From Acidobacteriota bacterium (GTDB taxonomy: Bacteria > Acidobacteriota > Terriglobia > Terriglobales > Acidobacteriaceae): a DNA stretch of 64,000 nt. The number at the start of each line of letters is the position of its first letter. Position 1 is the stretch's first letter. Positions 43,014 through 53,057 of the stretch are shown here, one piece after another. A program made the position numbers and the translations under genes. The stretch covers positions 1 to 64,000 of the forward strand of contig JAFDVW010000008.1 of NCBI GenBank assembly GCA_018268755.1, written 5' to 3'. Below the pieces are notes generated by a model. That model was not told the origin of the DNA. It worked only from the letters and a program-made list of their open reading frames with translations, and did not search any database.

Positions 43014-45299
43014 ATGGAAGACAAGCAGAACCAGGAACCAGACAGTGGGCCGATCCGGAACGAAGTGACTGTGCCCAAACCGGAGCCATCCCCTCCTACG
43101 CCGATTTATGAGTTCGGCCCCTTCCAGCTCGATATCGCCCGCTACCAGTTGCGGCGCGAAGGCCTTCGGCTGCGCATGCCGCCGGCCCCCATGGCGCTGC
43201 TCACCTTGTTTATAGAGCGCCACGGCGACCTCATTACCCGCGATGACATCGTCCGCCGCCTCTGGTCTGCCCCGGAAATGGTGGATGTTGACCAGGGCAT
43301 TAACACCGCCATCCGCCGCATCCGCCAAGTCCTCCTCGATGACCCCGGCAGCCCCCGCTATATTGAGACCGTTGTCGGCAAAGGTTACCGCTTCATTGCG
43401 GAAGTCAGGGAGATTCGATCCGCGCCCGCTCCGAGGCCCTCCCCCTCTTCGGAATCCAAGCCGGAACCAGAAGATGAAGATGGGTTGCCCCCGGCTCCCG
43501 TCGTTGCACCCGCTCCACCAGAACAGAAAAAAGCCAAGCTCCACGCCCGGGCCTGGATGTCGGCCGTCGTGGCCTTGATCGTGTTGATCTCCGCCTATTT
43601 TGGCTGGCGTTTTCTACGCCGTCCCGTGCGCTACACCGCGACGCTTTCGCAGGTCACCACCAATGACAGCGAAAAACGCGTGACCACAGCTGCCATATCG
43701 CCGGACGGGAAATGGATCGCCTACAGCGATATCAACGGTCTTTATCTTCGCCTTCTGCAAAGCGGCAAGACTGTAGCCCTGAATGCGCCGGGCAACTTTC
43801 GGGCCGAACGCCTCGCTTGGTTTCCCGACCAGACCAAACTACTCGTCAGCGGTTTTGACGCTAAATTCGCCACCCTCGACATTTGGACTGTCTTCATCAC
43901 GGGTGTACCGCCGCAACTATTTCGCAAGGAAGCTCACTCAGGGATCCCCTCGCCCGATGGCAGCAAGGTCGCATTCCTGCCGGTCAAAGATAAAGAGATA
44001 TGGGTCTCCGGCATCGATGGCGATGGGGCGCGCCGCTTGGTCTACGATGCGCAAGGCAGGACCTACTCGGCGCTGTTTTGGTCTGAAAATGGAAAGCGAA
44101 TTTCTTACCTGCGCAATGTCAGCGGACCGGGCTACGATGATTACGAGTCAGCGGACGCTGACACCGGAAAAGTCCTCGCCGTCGAAAAGAACCTCTCCTT
44201 CTCAGCTGCGGTTGCTATGACCGATGGCGGCCTGTTCATGCTGCGGGACTCGCCCGCCAACTTACGGGATGATTTCTCGCTTTGGCGGGTCGAAACCGAT
44301 AGTGCAACCGGAGCATTACTCTCCGAGCCGGAACAGATCGCCACACTCCCCAAGTCCCATGCTTTCGGACTCACCGGGTCCGACTACGGTCACCGGCTGA
44401 GCTTTATCGCCAGCAGAGGCAGCCCGCATGTCTATGTTGCGCAGTTGGAGTACCCCGGACCGACCTTCGGAGAAGTCAAGCGGCTCACCTACGACACCCG
44501 CACCGACTACCCCCACAGCTGGCTCTCGGACAATGAGACCGTCATTTTTGAGTCGGACCGCGTCGGCGCCTACCATCTCTATGGACAGCGCCTGCAGGAC
44601 CATGACGCCCGGGAATTTAATACCGGCGCCGACCATGCCGTGCTTCCGCGAGTGACGCCTGACGGCAAATGGATCCTGTACGCGATGAATCCCGACAGCA
44701 TCATGTCCCCAAAATCCCGGCTATTTCGCATCTCCGTAGCGGGCGGTGGTACGCCTGAGCAGGTGGATGTAGGAGGCCCACTCCAGGAGTTCGACTGTCC
44801 GCTGAGAAGTGGGAGCTGCGTCCTGCTGGAACTCGAAGGCAAGAAATATCTTCATTACTATGCGCTGGATGCCACCACCGGCAGAGGCCGTCGGTTGGGC
44901 CGGACATCCTGGGTCCCTCACATTCTCGGAGACTGGAGCGTGGCCCCGGATGGCAGCGCCGTCGTGCTGGCAGTCCACGATCCCGGCAATCCCAGAATCA
45001 GGATCGTGCCTCTCAATCCCTCCGGGACCAGTGGTCAAGAGCGGGAACTTCCCGTGCGTGGCTTTGGCATGCTTTCTGGTATCAGTTGGGCGGCTGATGG
45101 CAAGGGCTGGTTCGTCGCGGCCGATACCGGCGCAGGCACGCTGATTCTCTATGTGAACCAGCACGGCGCCACCCATGTTCTGCGTAACACTCCGCTGGGG
45201 ACCTGGGGGGTGCCTTCTCCGGACGGGAAGAAGCTTGCCTTTGTAGATCAGGCCGTCGACAGCAACGTATGGGTGTGGGACATCCAAGCCCACAAATAA
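43014..45299 (+). CDS. CadC-like winged-helix regulator with TM segment and TolB-like beta-propeller
   Basis: The 761-residue protein has an OmpR/CadC winged helix (YEFGPFQLDIARYQLRREG, VVGKGYRFIAEV; residues 22-125). A Pro/Glu linker leads to one membrane helix (MSAVVALIVLISAYFGWRFL, about 181-200) and an extracytoplasmic propeller of PD40/WD40-like repeats (ISPDGKWIAYSD, GIPSPDGSKVAFLPV, VTPDGKWILYAMN, VAPDGSAVVLAV, GVPSPDGKKLAFVD). It would bind DNA from the membrane and sense something in the periplasm. This class is expanded in acidobacteria. Its divergent placement suggests control of the two Ig-like genes, but this is inference. Confidence 0.9.
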   Translation: MEDKQNQEPDSGPIRNEVTVPKPEPSPPTPIYEFGPFQLDIARYQLRREGLRLRMPPAPMALLTLFIERHGDLITRDDIVRRLWSAPEMVDVDQGINTAIRRIRQVLLDDPGSPRYIETVVGKGYRFIAEVREIRSAPAPRPSPSSESKPEPEDEDGLPPAPVVAPAPPEQKKAKLHARAWMSAVVALIVLISAYFGWRFLRRPVRYTATLSQVTTNDSEKRVTTAAISPDGKWIAYSDINGLYLRLLQSGKTVALNAPGNFRAERLAWFPDQTKLLVSGFDAKFATLDIWTVFITGVPPQLFRKEAHSGIPSPDGSKVAFLPVKDKEIWVSGIDGDGARRLVYDAQGRTYSALFWSENGKRISYLRNVSGPGYDDYESADADTGKVLAVEKNLSFSAAVAMTDGGLFMLRDSPANLRDDFSLWRVETDSATGALLSEPEQIATLPKSHAFGLTGSDYGHRLSFIASRGSPHVYVAQLEYPGPTFGEVKRLTYDTRTDYPHSWLSDNETVIFESDRVGAYHLYGQRLQDHDAREFNTGADHAVLPRVTPDGKWILYAMNPDSIMSPKSRLFRISVAGGGTPEQVDVGGPLQEFDCPLRSGSCVLLELEGKKYLHYYALDATTGRGRRLGRTSWVPHILGDWSVAPDGSAVVLAVHDPGNPRIRIVPLNPSGTSGQERELPVRGFGMLSGISWAADGKGWFVAADTGAGTLILYVNQHGATHVLRNTPLGTWGVPSPDGKKLAFVDQAVDSNVWVWDIQAHK

Positions 45300-45771
45300 C
45301 GTGCATAATTTTGTAGGGGGCCTATTCCGGACTCGGGATACCTTCGACTTCGGCCCCTTTGAACCTTACCCCACATGAGTTCGACAAGGTCCGGGGCGTG
45401 CTACCACGGGGCGCGAGCTTCCATATAATGCAGCGGATGACAGATGAACTCGTCACCAGCAGTCCGTTGCTGGTCGATCTCATCGCTTTAGCGCTCGCAT
45501 TCCGGTTCCCCGGAACCGAACTTCCCCCACACTGGTAGTTGGCTTTGCCGTCGTTGCCGCCCAGAATTAAAAGGTGGCGGGACATCCCAGATCTGGAAAC
45601 AACTCCGACCAATTCGCACCACAACCTCAAACGAGATCGGGGCCCCATAGGACATGACTGGGAGGAGACGGGCCGGAATAATGTGAGTTGGTCCTGCGCC
45701 AATTTGTAAGAGCCGAGCGGCAGGATCTTGGGATGGTTCGAAGTTCAACGTATTTGCGGCTTTAACCTAAA
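45300..45771. other. Intergenic stretch without a recognised gene
   Basis: I see no supported coding frame in these 472 bases. The minus-strand frames here have the Ser/Arg/Cys-rich mix of chance frames and no ribosome site. The right end runs into the operator pair before the zinc dehydrogenase gene. Confidence 0.5.
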
Positions 45772-45867
45772 CTGGTCTGACAATCATATGTATCAAAGAT
45801 TGCGAATATAGCGCAGCCGATTTAAATCATGTGTTTCTGGCTCTTTGGTCTGATTATATGATATTAT
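45772..45867 (+). promoter_or_regulatory. Two TGGTCTGA operators before the dehydrogenase pair
   Basis: Site 1 (45772-45794) reads TGGTCTGAC then AATCATATG; site 2 (45845-45867) reads TGGTCTGAT then TATATGATATT. Both share the 23-base pattern found before the other units of this cluster (core TGGTCTGAT, partial dyad to an AT-rich right half). Site 2 ends 12 bases before the start codon, where a bound repressor would block initiation. Confidence 0.6.
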
Positions 45868-45879
45868 GCCTTGAAGGTC

Positions 45880-46911
45880 ATGAAAGCCCTCTTCTATCCC
45901 AAGTGGAATTCCCTGGAAGTGGTCGACCTCCCGGCCCCGGCGCCCGGCCCCGGGGAGGTCCTGGTCCAGGTGCAAAGCTGCGGTATCTGTGGTTCGGAAC
46001 TCGAGACGTTCCGCAGCCGCAGTCCACGACGTATGCCTCCCCTCATCATGGGACATGAGTTTTGCGGAGTTATCACGCAGGCCGGTCCCGGCGTCACCGG
46101 GTGGAAAGAGGGAGACCAGATCATTTCGCATGCGGTGGTGCATTGTGGCACTTGTCGTTTTTGCCGCGATGGCCAATCCAATTTATGCGCATCCCGCCAG
46201 ATCTTCGGTATGGATCGGGCAGGTGGTTTTGCTGAATACGTGGTGGTCCCGGAACGAGTGCTGTTTCAGTGGCCGGCAACCCTGAGTGCCCGGGAGGCTG
46301 CCCTGGCTGAGCCGCTGGCTAACGGGGTCAATGCACTTCAGCTTGACCCTTTTCAGCCGAAGGACCGGGTGATCGTGATTGGGGCCGGACCTATTGGCCT
46401 CATGTGCCTGCTTGCGGCTCAGGTCCTCTCGCAATCAAGCGTGATTGTTTGCGATCTGATTGAAGAGAGACTGGAAGTCGCGCGGCGGCTGGGCGCTATA
46501 GCCACGTTCAGTCCCAAAACACAAGATGCTCAAACGGTTGTCTCCCATACATGGGGAGAAGGCATGGCCGATTACGTGATTGATGCCGTGGGATCGGGTC
46601 CCACAAAACGCATGTCCCTGGATCTGGTTCGCCCTGGGGGCACGGTGGTCTGGGTGGGTCTATTTGAGAACTCTTTCCAGTTCGACAGCTATCCCGTCAC
46701 CTTACAGCAAAAGCGAGTCCTGGGTTCTTACTCTGGCAGCCAAAGCGACGTCCGCAAAGCCATATCCATCCTGGCCAGCAAAGCCGTGGATGTCACCAGT
46801 TGGGTGAAACCTTTTTCTCTGGAACAAGGCGGGGAAGGGTTCCGCGCGATGCTGCAGGGCAAAGGTGACAACATCAAGGGAGTTCTCGATTTTTCTCGGG
46901 ACAGCCATTAA
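45880..46911 (+). CDS. Zinc-dependent sugar/polyol dehydrogenase (MDR family)
   Basis: The 343-residue protein oxidises an alcohol with NAD(P). Catalytic zinc residues are in CGICGSE and GHEFCG; the structural zinc lobe is HCGTCRFCRDGQSNLC with four cysteines. The nucleotide loop is VIGAGPIGLMCLLAAQ. The start is ATG 45880 since MKALFYPKWNSLEVVDLP matches family starts; a TTG nine bases upstream is also in frame. The branch looks like sorbitol, threonine or galactitol-phosphate dehydrogenases. Its operators and 17-base gap to the 2-hydroxyacid dehydrogenase suggest a sugar-acid oxidising step in the local pathway. Confidence 0.9.
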   Translation: MKALFYPKWNSLEVVDLPAPAPGPGEVLVQVQSCGICGSELETFRSRSPRRMPPLIMGHEFCGVITQAGPGVTGWKEGDQIISHAVVHCGTCRFCRDGQSNLCASRQIFGMDRAGGFAEYVVVPERVLFQWPATLSAREAALAEPLANGVNALQLDPFQPKDRVIVIGAGPIGLMCLLAAQVLSQSSVIVCDLIEERLEVARRLGAIATFSPKTQDAQTVVSHTWGEGMADYVIDAVGSGPTKRMSLDLVRPGGTVVWVGLFENSFQFDSYPVTLQQKRVLGSYSGSQSDVRKAISILASKAVDVTSWVKPFSLEQGGEGFRAMLQGKGDNIKGVLDFSRDSH

Positions 46912-46928
46912 ACGTTTGAGGGAGCGAA

Positions 46929-47891
46929 ATGCAGGAACAGAAGTTCCAGATTGTGATCACGGATCATGGATTTCCCGATGTCAGGATTGAGCAGGAAATC
47001 GTAACGGCCGCCGGTTTTGACTTTTCTGCCGCCAGCTGCAAGACGTCCGAAGACGTAATCACAGCCACAACCGACGCAGATGGGCTCCTGGTCCAGTGGG
47101 CCCCCATTACGCGCGAAGTGATCTCCAAACTCAAACGCTGCAAAATCATCGTTCGCTACGGAGTAGGCGTAGACAATGTAGACCTCGAAGCCGCGAAACA
47201 ATATGGGATCGCGGTCTGCAATGTACCTGACTACTGCGTGAATGAAGTCGCCGACCACAGCATGGCCCTGGCCATGTCTTTGGTGAGGCAGCTGGGGCCG
47301 GTGGAAAAGCGCTTACGTTCCGGTACCTGGAAAATTGTCCCGGTCGGCCCTATGCCTGCCTGCCGGGAAATGTTATTTGTCACCGCAGGATATGGCCGCA
47401 CCGCCCAGGCGGTATTGCGGCGCGCCAAAGCATTTGAGTTTCAAGTGGCGGCCTGCGATCCGTTCACTCCGGATTCCGTCCTCCAGGAACATGGCGTTCG
47501 CCGGCTTTCAGCGGAGGAAATGTTTGCCCAGGCGGACGTCCTCTCCTTGCATTGCCCGCTGAGCGCAGAAACCCGGCACCTGGTCAATGCCCAGCGGCTC
47601 GCACAGATGAAGCGAACGGCCATCCTGGTCAATACCGCACGCGGCGAGTTGATTGATACGCAGGCCCTGGCCGATGCGCTCAATCGCGGCCTCATCGCTT
47701 ATGCTGGCCTTGATGTATTCGAAAAGGAACCGCTTCCGCCTGAGCATCCGCTATTTGGCTGCGCCAACGCCCAGCTTACTTCGCATGTGGCCTGGTTTAG
47801 TGAAAGCAGCCTTCCCACATTGCGCCGGCTTGCGGCGGAAGAGGCGGTACGCGGGCTCCAGGGCGTAACCTTGCGCCACCGCGTAGCATAG
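46929..47891 (+). CDS. D-isomer-specific 2-hydroxyacid dehydrogenase (CtBP-like)
   Basis: The 320-residue protein interconverts a 2-keto acid and a 2-hydroxy acid with NAD(P)H. It has the substrate domain VRYGVGVDNVDLEAAKQYGIAVCNVPDYC, the Rossmann loop FVTAGYGRTAQAVLRRAKAF (GxGxxx, with Thr-Ala before it), NTARGELIDTQAL with the catalytic Arg, EKEPLPPEHPLF, and the late His (LTSHVAWFS). GGGAG lies before the ATG. The type resembles C-terminal-binding-protein-like dehydrogenases that accompany sugar-acid pathways. A step after 2-keto-3-deoxy-rhamnonate or a related acid is plausible, but the substrate is not defined by sequence. Confidence 0.88.
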   Translation: MQEQKFQIVITDHGFPDVRIEQEIVTAAGFDFSAASCKTSEDVITATTDADGLLVQWAPITREVISKLKRCKIIVRYGVGVDNVDLEAAKQYGIAVCNVPDYCVNEVADHSMALAMSLVRQLGPVEKRLRSGTWKIVPVGPMPACREMLFVTAGYGRTAQAVLRRAKAFEFQVAACDPFTPDSVLQEHGVRRLSAEEMFAQADVLSLHCPLSAETRHLVNAQRLAQMKRTAILVNTARGELIDTQALADALNRGLIAYAGLDVFEKEPLPPEHPLFGCANAQLTSHVAWFSESSLPTLRRLAAEEAVRGLQGVTLRHRVA

Positions 47892-48030
47892 TTTCAAGCT
47901 GCCCTTAAGCATCTTTCATAAGCTTGCAAGCTAGCCGATCCGTAAAACACAAGGGGCGCCGCAGTCTCCCTGGGAGCATCTTCCAGGAATGTGACCCTGC
48001 GCACGCCCGCTGCCCCCTCAAGCTCTGCCC

Positions 48031-49581
48031 CTACTTCGTGCCCGCCGCTGGAAGAGTGACGACCGCAATTCCCATAGAACCGAGGGTAAATTTCTCAGAT
48101 CTAAGTTTTTCCACGCGAGGCGGCTTCGCACCGGATTCGCGATCGATGAATTCAATTTGGGCGGAGTTGGCGCCGGCCAGCTCGACTTGAAAGCTGCGAT
48201 CTCGTTTATTGATCAGCAACACCTTCTTGGTTCCGTCAGGCTTAGTAAAGGCCAGGGCCTCCACGAAGGGTGGAAGGAAAGGCACTGCGTCCTGAATTTC
48301 GACCCGCGAGTCGACGATCTTGTCGCCCGGTTGAATATTGCGTATTAACATGGCCAGCACCCAATAGGTCGCATTCGGGTCGCCGGTCTTGGGGTCCAGC
48401 ATACTCACGCTGGCAAATTGTCCGGGAAAGCCCAACAACTGCGATTCCGCCGCAACGTCAATGCCCATCCTCGTCAGCTGGGCGAATAAGTAGGCATAAG
48501 TCGTGGCAAAGCGATTGCGATAGCCTGGATCTTCGGGTTTGGGCACAAACCCGGGCGTGCCCTGTTTGAAATCATCCGGCAACATAACGCCCAGCTCATT
48601 AATAATGGTGCGCGTCTGGGGCGACAATCGCTTCCGAATCACCTCGATGTAGCGGACTGTGCTCAGAAACTGGTCCGCCATGTCAAAGAAGGTGAACTGA
48701 TGGACATCCGCCGGTTGGTCAGCTGCCGGCAATCCATAGAAGTGATAACCGACCATATCCAGTGGGATGCCGGGTTTATGGTTTTTCGGATCCAGGAAGT
48801 ATTCGAAGTACTGTGGATTCATGGTGGGCAAAGCCAGCATCATGGCCACAAATTTGGTATTCGGGGAGACGGCGCGCACAGCTTCTACAATGGCATCGTA
48901 ACGAGCCGTATACTCCTCGGGCGTCGTGAAGTGCTCGATATCGATTTCATTCAGTACACCCCAATAGTCAATCTTGTAGTGATGCCCGGACTCGTGCCAC
49001 TTCCCATACTCGTCTTTGAATCCGCCCTGGGTATACCAGGAAGCCAACCGAGCGAAATAGTCGGCCAGTTCTTTTCGCGTAGGGTCACGCAGTTCGCTTC
49101 CCTGCTGGTACAACCAATCCTCTTTATTGGGATCATCGGGGTAGGCTACGCGCTGCGGGGTTTTGAACATCCACACCGGGATGGTAGATAGATTGACCAG
49201 CACCGGATGTCCCTTGGTGGCTTCAAAGAAGTCCAGCATGATCGGGTCAAGCAAGGAAAAGTCCCACGAGGTTTTGCCGTCCTGAGGAGGTTCCAATTCG
49301 GCGACCGCCAGCTTGGGATAGGGAAACCAACCGAGATGGGACGCATAGTCGGCGTTCAGGTCCTTCAGCGCCTGGAATACCTTGTCATGAATCGGCGAGT
49401 TCCGGCGGTAGTAAGGGTTAATAGCGCAAAGCAGGGAGGGGCTGGTTTGAGAGACGCGCACGACTTTGTCCCAGTTCACCTGGACCTTAGCGGACTCCGC
49501 AACCGATGTCCCCGCCATGAGACAAACTACGATGGCGAACCATGCTCCCTGGAAAATTGTTTTCAAGTTGCCCCTCAGCAT
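48031..49581 (-). CDS. Secreted GH39-like glycoside hydrolase (clan A)
   Basis: The 516-residue protein has a signal peptide (FQGAWFAIVVCLMAGTSVAES). The TIM barrel shows the clan-A acid/base motif WGVLNEID near residue 212 and a likely nucleophile Glu in TIINELGVM near 338, giving a retaining mechanism. The opening (SPSLLCAINPYYRRNSPIHDKVFQALKDLNADYASHLGWFPYP) and the C-terminal beta-sandwich (KKVLLINKRDRSFQVEL) resemble GH39 or GH5-like enzymes. It lies 15 bases downstream of the TonB receptor and shares its promoter. The substrate may be a plant glycoside that bears rhamnose or xylose, from context only. Confidence 0.8.
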   Translation of the reverse strand: MLRGNLKTIFQGAWFAIVVCLMAGTSVAESAKVQVNWDKVVRVSQTSPSLLCAINPYYRRNSPIHDKVFQALKDLNADYASHLGWFPYPKLAVAELEPPQDGKTSWDFSLLDPIMLDFFEATKGHPVLVNLSTIPVWMFKTPQRVAYPDDPNKEDWLYQQGSELRDPTRKELADYFARLASWYTQGGFKDEYGKWHESGHHYKIDYWGVLNEIDIEHFTTPEEYTARYDAIVEAVRAVSPNTKFVAMMLALPTMNPQYFEYFLDPKNHKPGIPLDMVGYHFYGLPAADQPADVHQFTFFDMADQFLSTVRYIEVIRKRLSPQTRTIINELGVMLPDDFKQGTPGFVPKPEDPGYRNRFATTYAYLFAQLTRMGIDVAAESQLLGFPGQFASVSMLDPKTGDPNATYWVLAMLIRNIQPGDKIVDSRVEIQDAVPFLPPFVEALAFTKPDGTKKVLLINKRDRSFQVELAGANSAQIEFIDRESGAKPPRVEKLRSEKFTLGSMGIAVVTLPAAGTK

Positions 49582-49596
49582 CGAATCCCCCGTGTG

Positions 49597-52500
49597 TTAG
49601 AAAGAATATTTGAGCGCAAATTGAATTTCGCGTGCCGGCTTGGCGCCCAGGATCTGACCAAACGTCGGAGCGGTGGGGTCAGCTACAGGAAGTCCAAACT
49701 GTGGGTGGTTGAACGCGTTAAACAATTCGGTGCGGAACTGCAGGAGCTGGCCTTCGCGGATCCGGAAATCCTTAAAGATGGAGAAGTCCACATTATTGGT
49801 GGGAGGGCCAATGACAATGTTGCGCCCGGAATTGCCAAAAGTGCCTACCGGCGCTTGCACAAAAGCGCTGGTATCAAACCAGCGAGTGGGATTGCGCTGG
49901 TCTCGCGGCAGGTTGCCATTGTTGGTCCCCACGACGTTTGCTCTCTGGAAACCGACACCCGTCAAAGACTGGTCCGAAGCGACAGCCACCGAAAATGGTG
50001 TTCCACTGCCATAAGTCACGATGGCATTCGTCTGCCAGCCTCCGGCAATCACATTGTAGAAACCGGACCAATTGGCCCCAAAGCGCTGCCCTCGCCCGAA
50101 AGGCAACTGATACAGCACACTGGTCACAAAACGCTGGCGCTGATCAAAATCGGAGAGGCCGTATTCGAGTTCAGGATGGGTGCGGTCTTGTGGAGCATCA
50201 CCCGAGGAAGAGCCGCGATCCAGCGATTTTGCGTAGGTGTAGGCCGTCAACAGATAGAGATTCTGCGAATACCGCCTTTCCAGCTTCACCTGCAGCGCGT
50301 TGTAGCTGGAGAGCCCTTCATTTTTTGACATGGTAATTTCGCCCAGTCCAGGATAGGGGCGGCGATCATCGATCGGCTCACCTGAATAGGCCGGCAAACG
50401 CGCCTGGTTCACATTGACCCGGCCGTTCAATCTGCGGCCCGCGGAACCTGCGTAAGCTACTTCCATCATGAAGCTGCCAGGAAGCTGCTGTTGCACACTC
50501 GTACTGTACTGCTGAACATACGGGGTGCGGGCCAGAGGATCATCAGTCAAAATCCCCGCTGTGGCCAGAGAGCTGGATGGCGGGAAGAGATTGTCCCATT
50601 GCACGGAAGGTGGCAGGCCAAAGAGCGGATTCAGATCCAGAATCTGCTGCCAGGCAAGATCCACCCCTAGTCCGAAATTCAGCTCATTGATGGTTTTGAC
50701 ATCGTAATAAACGCCGTAACCGGCGCGCACCACGGTGTGGTCGCTGCGGAAGGGCTGCCAGGAAAATCCAACTCTGGGCCCAAAATTTTTATTATCCGGA
50801 TGGACCAATCCCGCGTCCTTTACATTCTGTCCTGGAACAATGACTCCGTTCGCCTCATCGAACACCCCGAGGTAGCCGCGGTAGCGATCAGTGGGAACCG
50901 AAGAACGCTCGTATCGGAAGCCTAGATTGAGGGTAAGTCGCGGATGAATCTTCCAGTCGTCCTGGATGTATCCGTCCACCTGATAGATAGTGAGATAGGC
51001 GGTGGGCAAATGGCCGGCTCCAATGGCCAGGAAGGGATTCCCGAGAAGAAAGTCCGCCAGCGCATTGCCGGTGGCGCTGCCGATAAATGAAAACAACCCG
51101 CGGTCAAACAATCCCGTGGTATGGGGATACTGGGTGTGGCGCAACCCGCCGCCAAACTTGATCGTGTGTCCGCCTTTCACCCACGTCATTGCATCTTCAT
51201 ACTGAAACAAGTTCTGTCCAACTAAATCGGGATAGGTGATATTTCCCCCAAATGCGCTGTACCCGGTGACGGCAATCGTGGGAAGCCCATTGATAATGGG
51301 GTTGGTCACGACGTTCTGAAAGTGCAGCAGGTCTTCTCCTCCCGCGCCATCCTGGATCGTTTTGTGAAAATAACGATTGAATCCGAATCGGGCGGTATTC
51401 AGGAGGGTGGGAGTAAGGGAACGGTTCCATTCAATCCCAGCATTGTGGGCCAGATCATTTACCGTCGACCCACTCAAGGCCGCATAGCTGGGCAGGCCCA
51501 GATCAGTTTTTAACAACGAATAGCGAATAAAGAGGTTGTTCAGTCCCCAGTTTTCATCAAGCCGGAGGGTGAACTGGTCCATGTTGTTCTTGGCGCTGGG
51601 AGCGGTAATGTAGTTGTTCGTACCGCCTGTGGTCACCGCCGGCAACAGGGCAATGATGCGATTGCTGAGCGGAGAAATACGGTCCGCGGGAATGATGTTG
51701 TCGGCAAACGGGGTACCGGTCAGGGGATCATGGATGGGCGCTTCCCCCGAAAAGTCTCCGGAGAGTTGTTGCACCGTGGGCAATGTGGCGATGAGGGTAT
51801 TGGCGCGCCGCGAACGGAACCCTTCATAATTGCCAAAAAAGAAAGAGCGGTTCTTGCGGATCGGGCCACCAATCGAAGCCCCAAACTGGTTTTGGCGAAG
51901 CGGAGGAATACCCTGGTCAAAATATTGCCGGGCATCAAAGATGTCATTGCGCAGAAACTCGTAGGCCGTGCCATGGAACTTGTTGGTACCGGAACGGGTC
52001 GCGACGTTCACCTGGGCCGTGCCGTAACCATACTCGGCATTGAAAGTATTGCGCTGAACATTAAATTCCTGCACCGCATCCACAGAGAGGGCCATGTTCA
52101 TGCCCTGAAAGGTGCCCGCACTATTCACGACTCCATCAATGCTGTACTGGTTCGAACTTTCCCGCCCACCCGAAATGTTCACTGTGGACTTGTAAACCAG
52201 GCCATTCTCGGAATTCGGCGCCACCGGCAAAGCTCCAGCCGTCAGCAATGCAAGCTGCAGAAAGTTGCGCCCATTCAGCGGGAGTTCTTCGATCTGTTTG
52301 CTGCGAACCACTTGGCCCAGAGCCGCATTGGTGGTGTCGACTAAAGCAGGTTCGGAGACCACGTTGACTTTGCTGGCGGTTCCTGCGATGGGGAGCGCGA
52401 GATTAACCGTGACTTGCGTGGCCACGTTGACTTCTACGGGCTGCACCAGCTGGAGCTGAAAACCGGGCTTCTCTGCTTGCACGCTGTACTTGCCGGGCAA

Positions 52501-52803
52501 GAGCGATGTGACCACGTAGTACCCGCTGCTGTTAGCGTGCGCCTTGAAGATCTGCTTGGTTTCCAACTCGGTCACGGTCACATCGGCGTCCCGAATAACA
52601 GCGCCCGATGGATCGCTCACGGTACCAACAATACTGCCGCGAGCCGTCTGCGCCCGCGCTACCTCATGAAAACCCACCACGCTCAGCATGCAAATCAACA
52701 AAACGGCCAAGGCACGGCCCGCAGTTCCAACGTTTCCAATAAATTGCAAAGGTTTAGCTCCCATATGCTTTGCTGCTGCCACGGCGGAAAAGACGAATGC
52801 CAT
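49597..52803 (-). CDS. TonB-dependent receptor with carboxypeptidase-regulatory domain
   Basis: The 1068-residue outer-membrane receptor has a signal region (GRALAVLLICMLSVVGFHEVARAQ) and a carboxypeptidase-regulatory domain (GSIVGTVSDPSGAVIRDADVTVTE). The plug (QVVRSKQIEELPLNGRNFLQLALLTAG) is followed by a barrel ending in REIQFALKYSF. Compared with the 1187-residue receptor at 31877 it is shorter and clearly divergent, so it is not a recent duplicate. The start is preceded by a GAGGGGGGAG run. A TGGTCTGAT operator sits 25-47 bases upstream. It forms an operon with the GH39-like gene and likely imports its products. Confidence 0.93.
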   Translation of the reverse strand: MAFVFSAVAAAKHMGAKPLQFIGNVGTAGRALAVLLICMLSVVGFHEVARAQTARGSIVGTVSDPSGAVIRDADVTVTELETKQIFKAHANSSGYYVVTSLLPGKYSVQAEKPGFQLQLVQPVEVNVATQVTVNLALPIAGTASKVNVVSEPALVDTTNAALGQVVRSKQIEELPLNGRNFLQLALLTAGALPVAPNSENGLVYKSTVNISGGRESSNQYSIDGVVNSAGTFQGMNMALSVDAVQEFNVQRNTFNAEYGYGTAQVNVATRSGTNKFHGTAYEFLRNDIFDARQYFDQGIPPLRQNQFGASIGGPIRKNRSFFFGNYEGFRSRRANTLIATLPTVQQLSGDFSGEAPIHDPLTGTPFADNIIPADRISPLSNRIIALLPAVTTGGTNNYITAPSAKNNMDQFTLRLDENWGLNNLFIRYSLLKTDLGLPSYAALSGSTVNDLAHNAGIEWNRSLTPTLLNTARFGFNRYFHKTIQDGAGGEDLLHFQNVVTNPIINGLPTIAVTGYSAFGGNITYPDLVGQNLFQYEDAMTWVKGGHTIKFGGGLRHTQYPHTTGLFDRGLFSFIGSATGNALADFLLGNPFLAIGAGHLPTAYLTIYQVDGYIQDDWKIHPRLTLNLGFRYERSSVPTDRYRGYLGVFDEANGVIVPGQNVKDAGLVHPDNKNFGPRVGFSWQPFRSDHTVVRAGYGVYYDVKTINELNFGLGVDLAWQQILDLNPLFGLPPSVQWDNLFPPSSSLATAGILTDDPLARTPYVQQYSTSVQQQLPGSFMMEVAYAGSAGRRLNGRVNVNQARLPAYSGEPIDDRRPYPGLGEITMSKNEGLSSYNALQVKLERRYSQNLYLLTAYTYAKSLDRGSSSGDAPQDRTHPELEYGLSDFDQRQRFVTSVLYQLPFGRGQRFGANWSGFYNVIAGGWQTNAIVTYGSGTPFSVAVASDQSLTGVGFQRANVVGTNNGNLPRDQRNPTRWFDTSAFVQAPVGTFGNSGRNIVIGPPTNNVDFSIFKDFRIREGQLLQFRTELFNAFNHPQFGLPVADPTAPTFGQILGAKPAREIQFALKYSF

Positions 52804-52827
52804 ACTCCCCCCTCAGTTCCGCGCTCG

Positions 52828-52850
52828 ATATGATCACATCATCAGACCAT
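52828..52850 (-). promoter_or_regulatory. TGGTCTGAT operator before the TonB receptor
   Basis: On the minus strand the site reads ATGGTCTGAT, then GATGTGATCATAT. It matches the 23-base pattern of the cluster and lies 25-47 bases before the receptor start. A further core, TGGTCTGAT, occurs at 52974-52982 in the same gap (52804-53057), which otherwise holds no gene. Confidence 0.65.
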
Positions 52851-53057
52851 TGTCAATCATAAATCGCATACGCCTTAGCAATTTTTTGGGCCCATGGTAA
52901 ATCAGAGATACTGAGAAATGGCTGAACCCGGCATTCTGAGGCAGGTGGCAATACCATATCCGCCGCACGAAACATCAGACCACAATGAATGGCAAGGAAG
53001 CGAGGTGATGGGGTGGGTAGGGCCCGCTCGGGATCCGGAACGCGGGCCGGAAAAGGA

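Noticed and set aside
45322..45748. Two overlapping minus-strand frames of 126 and 86 residues
   Set aside because: Ser/Arg/Cys-rich chance composition, no start signals and no family resemblance.
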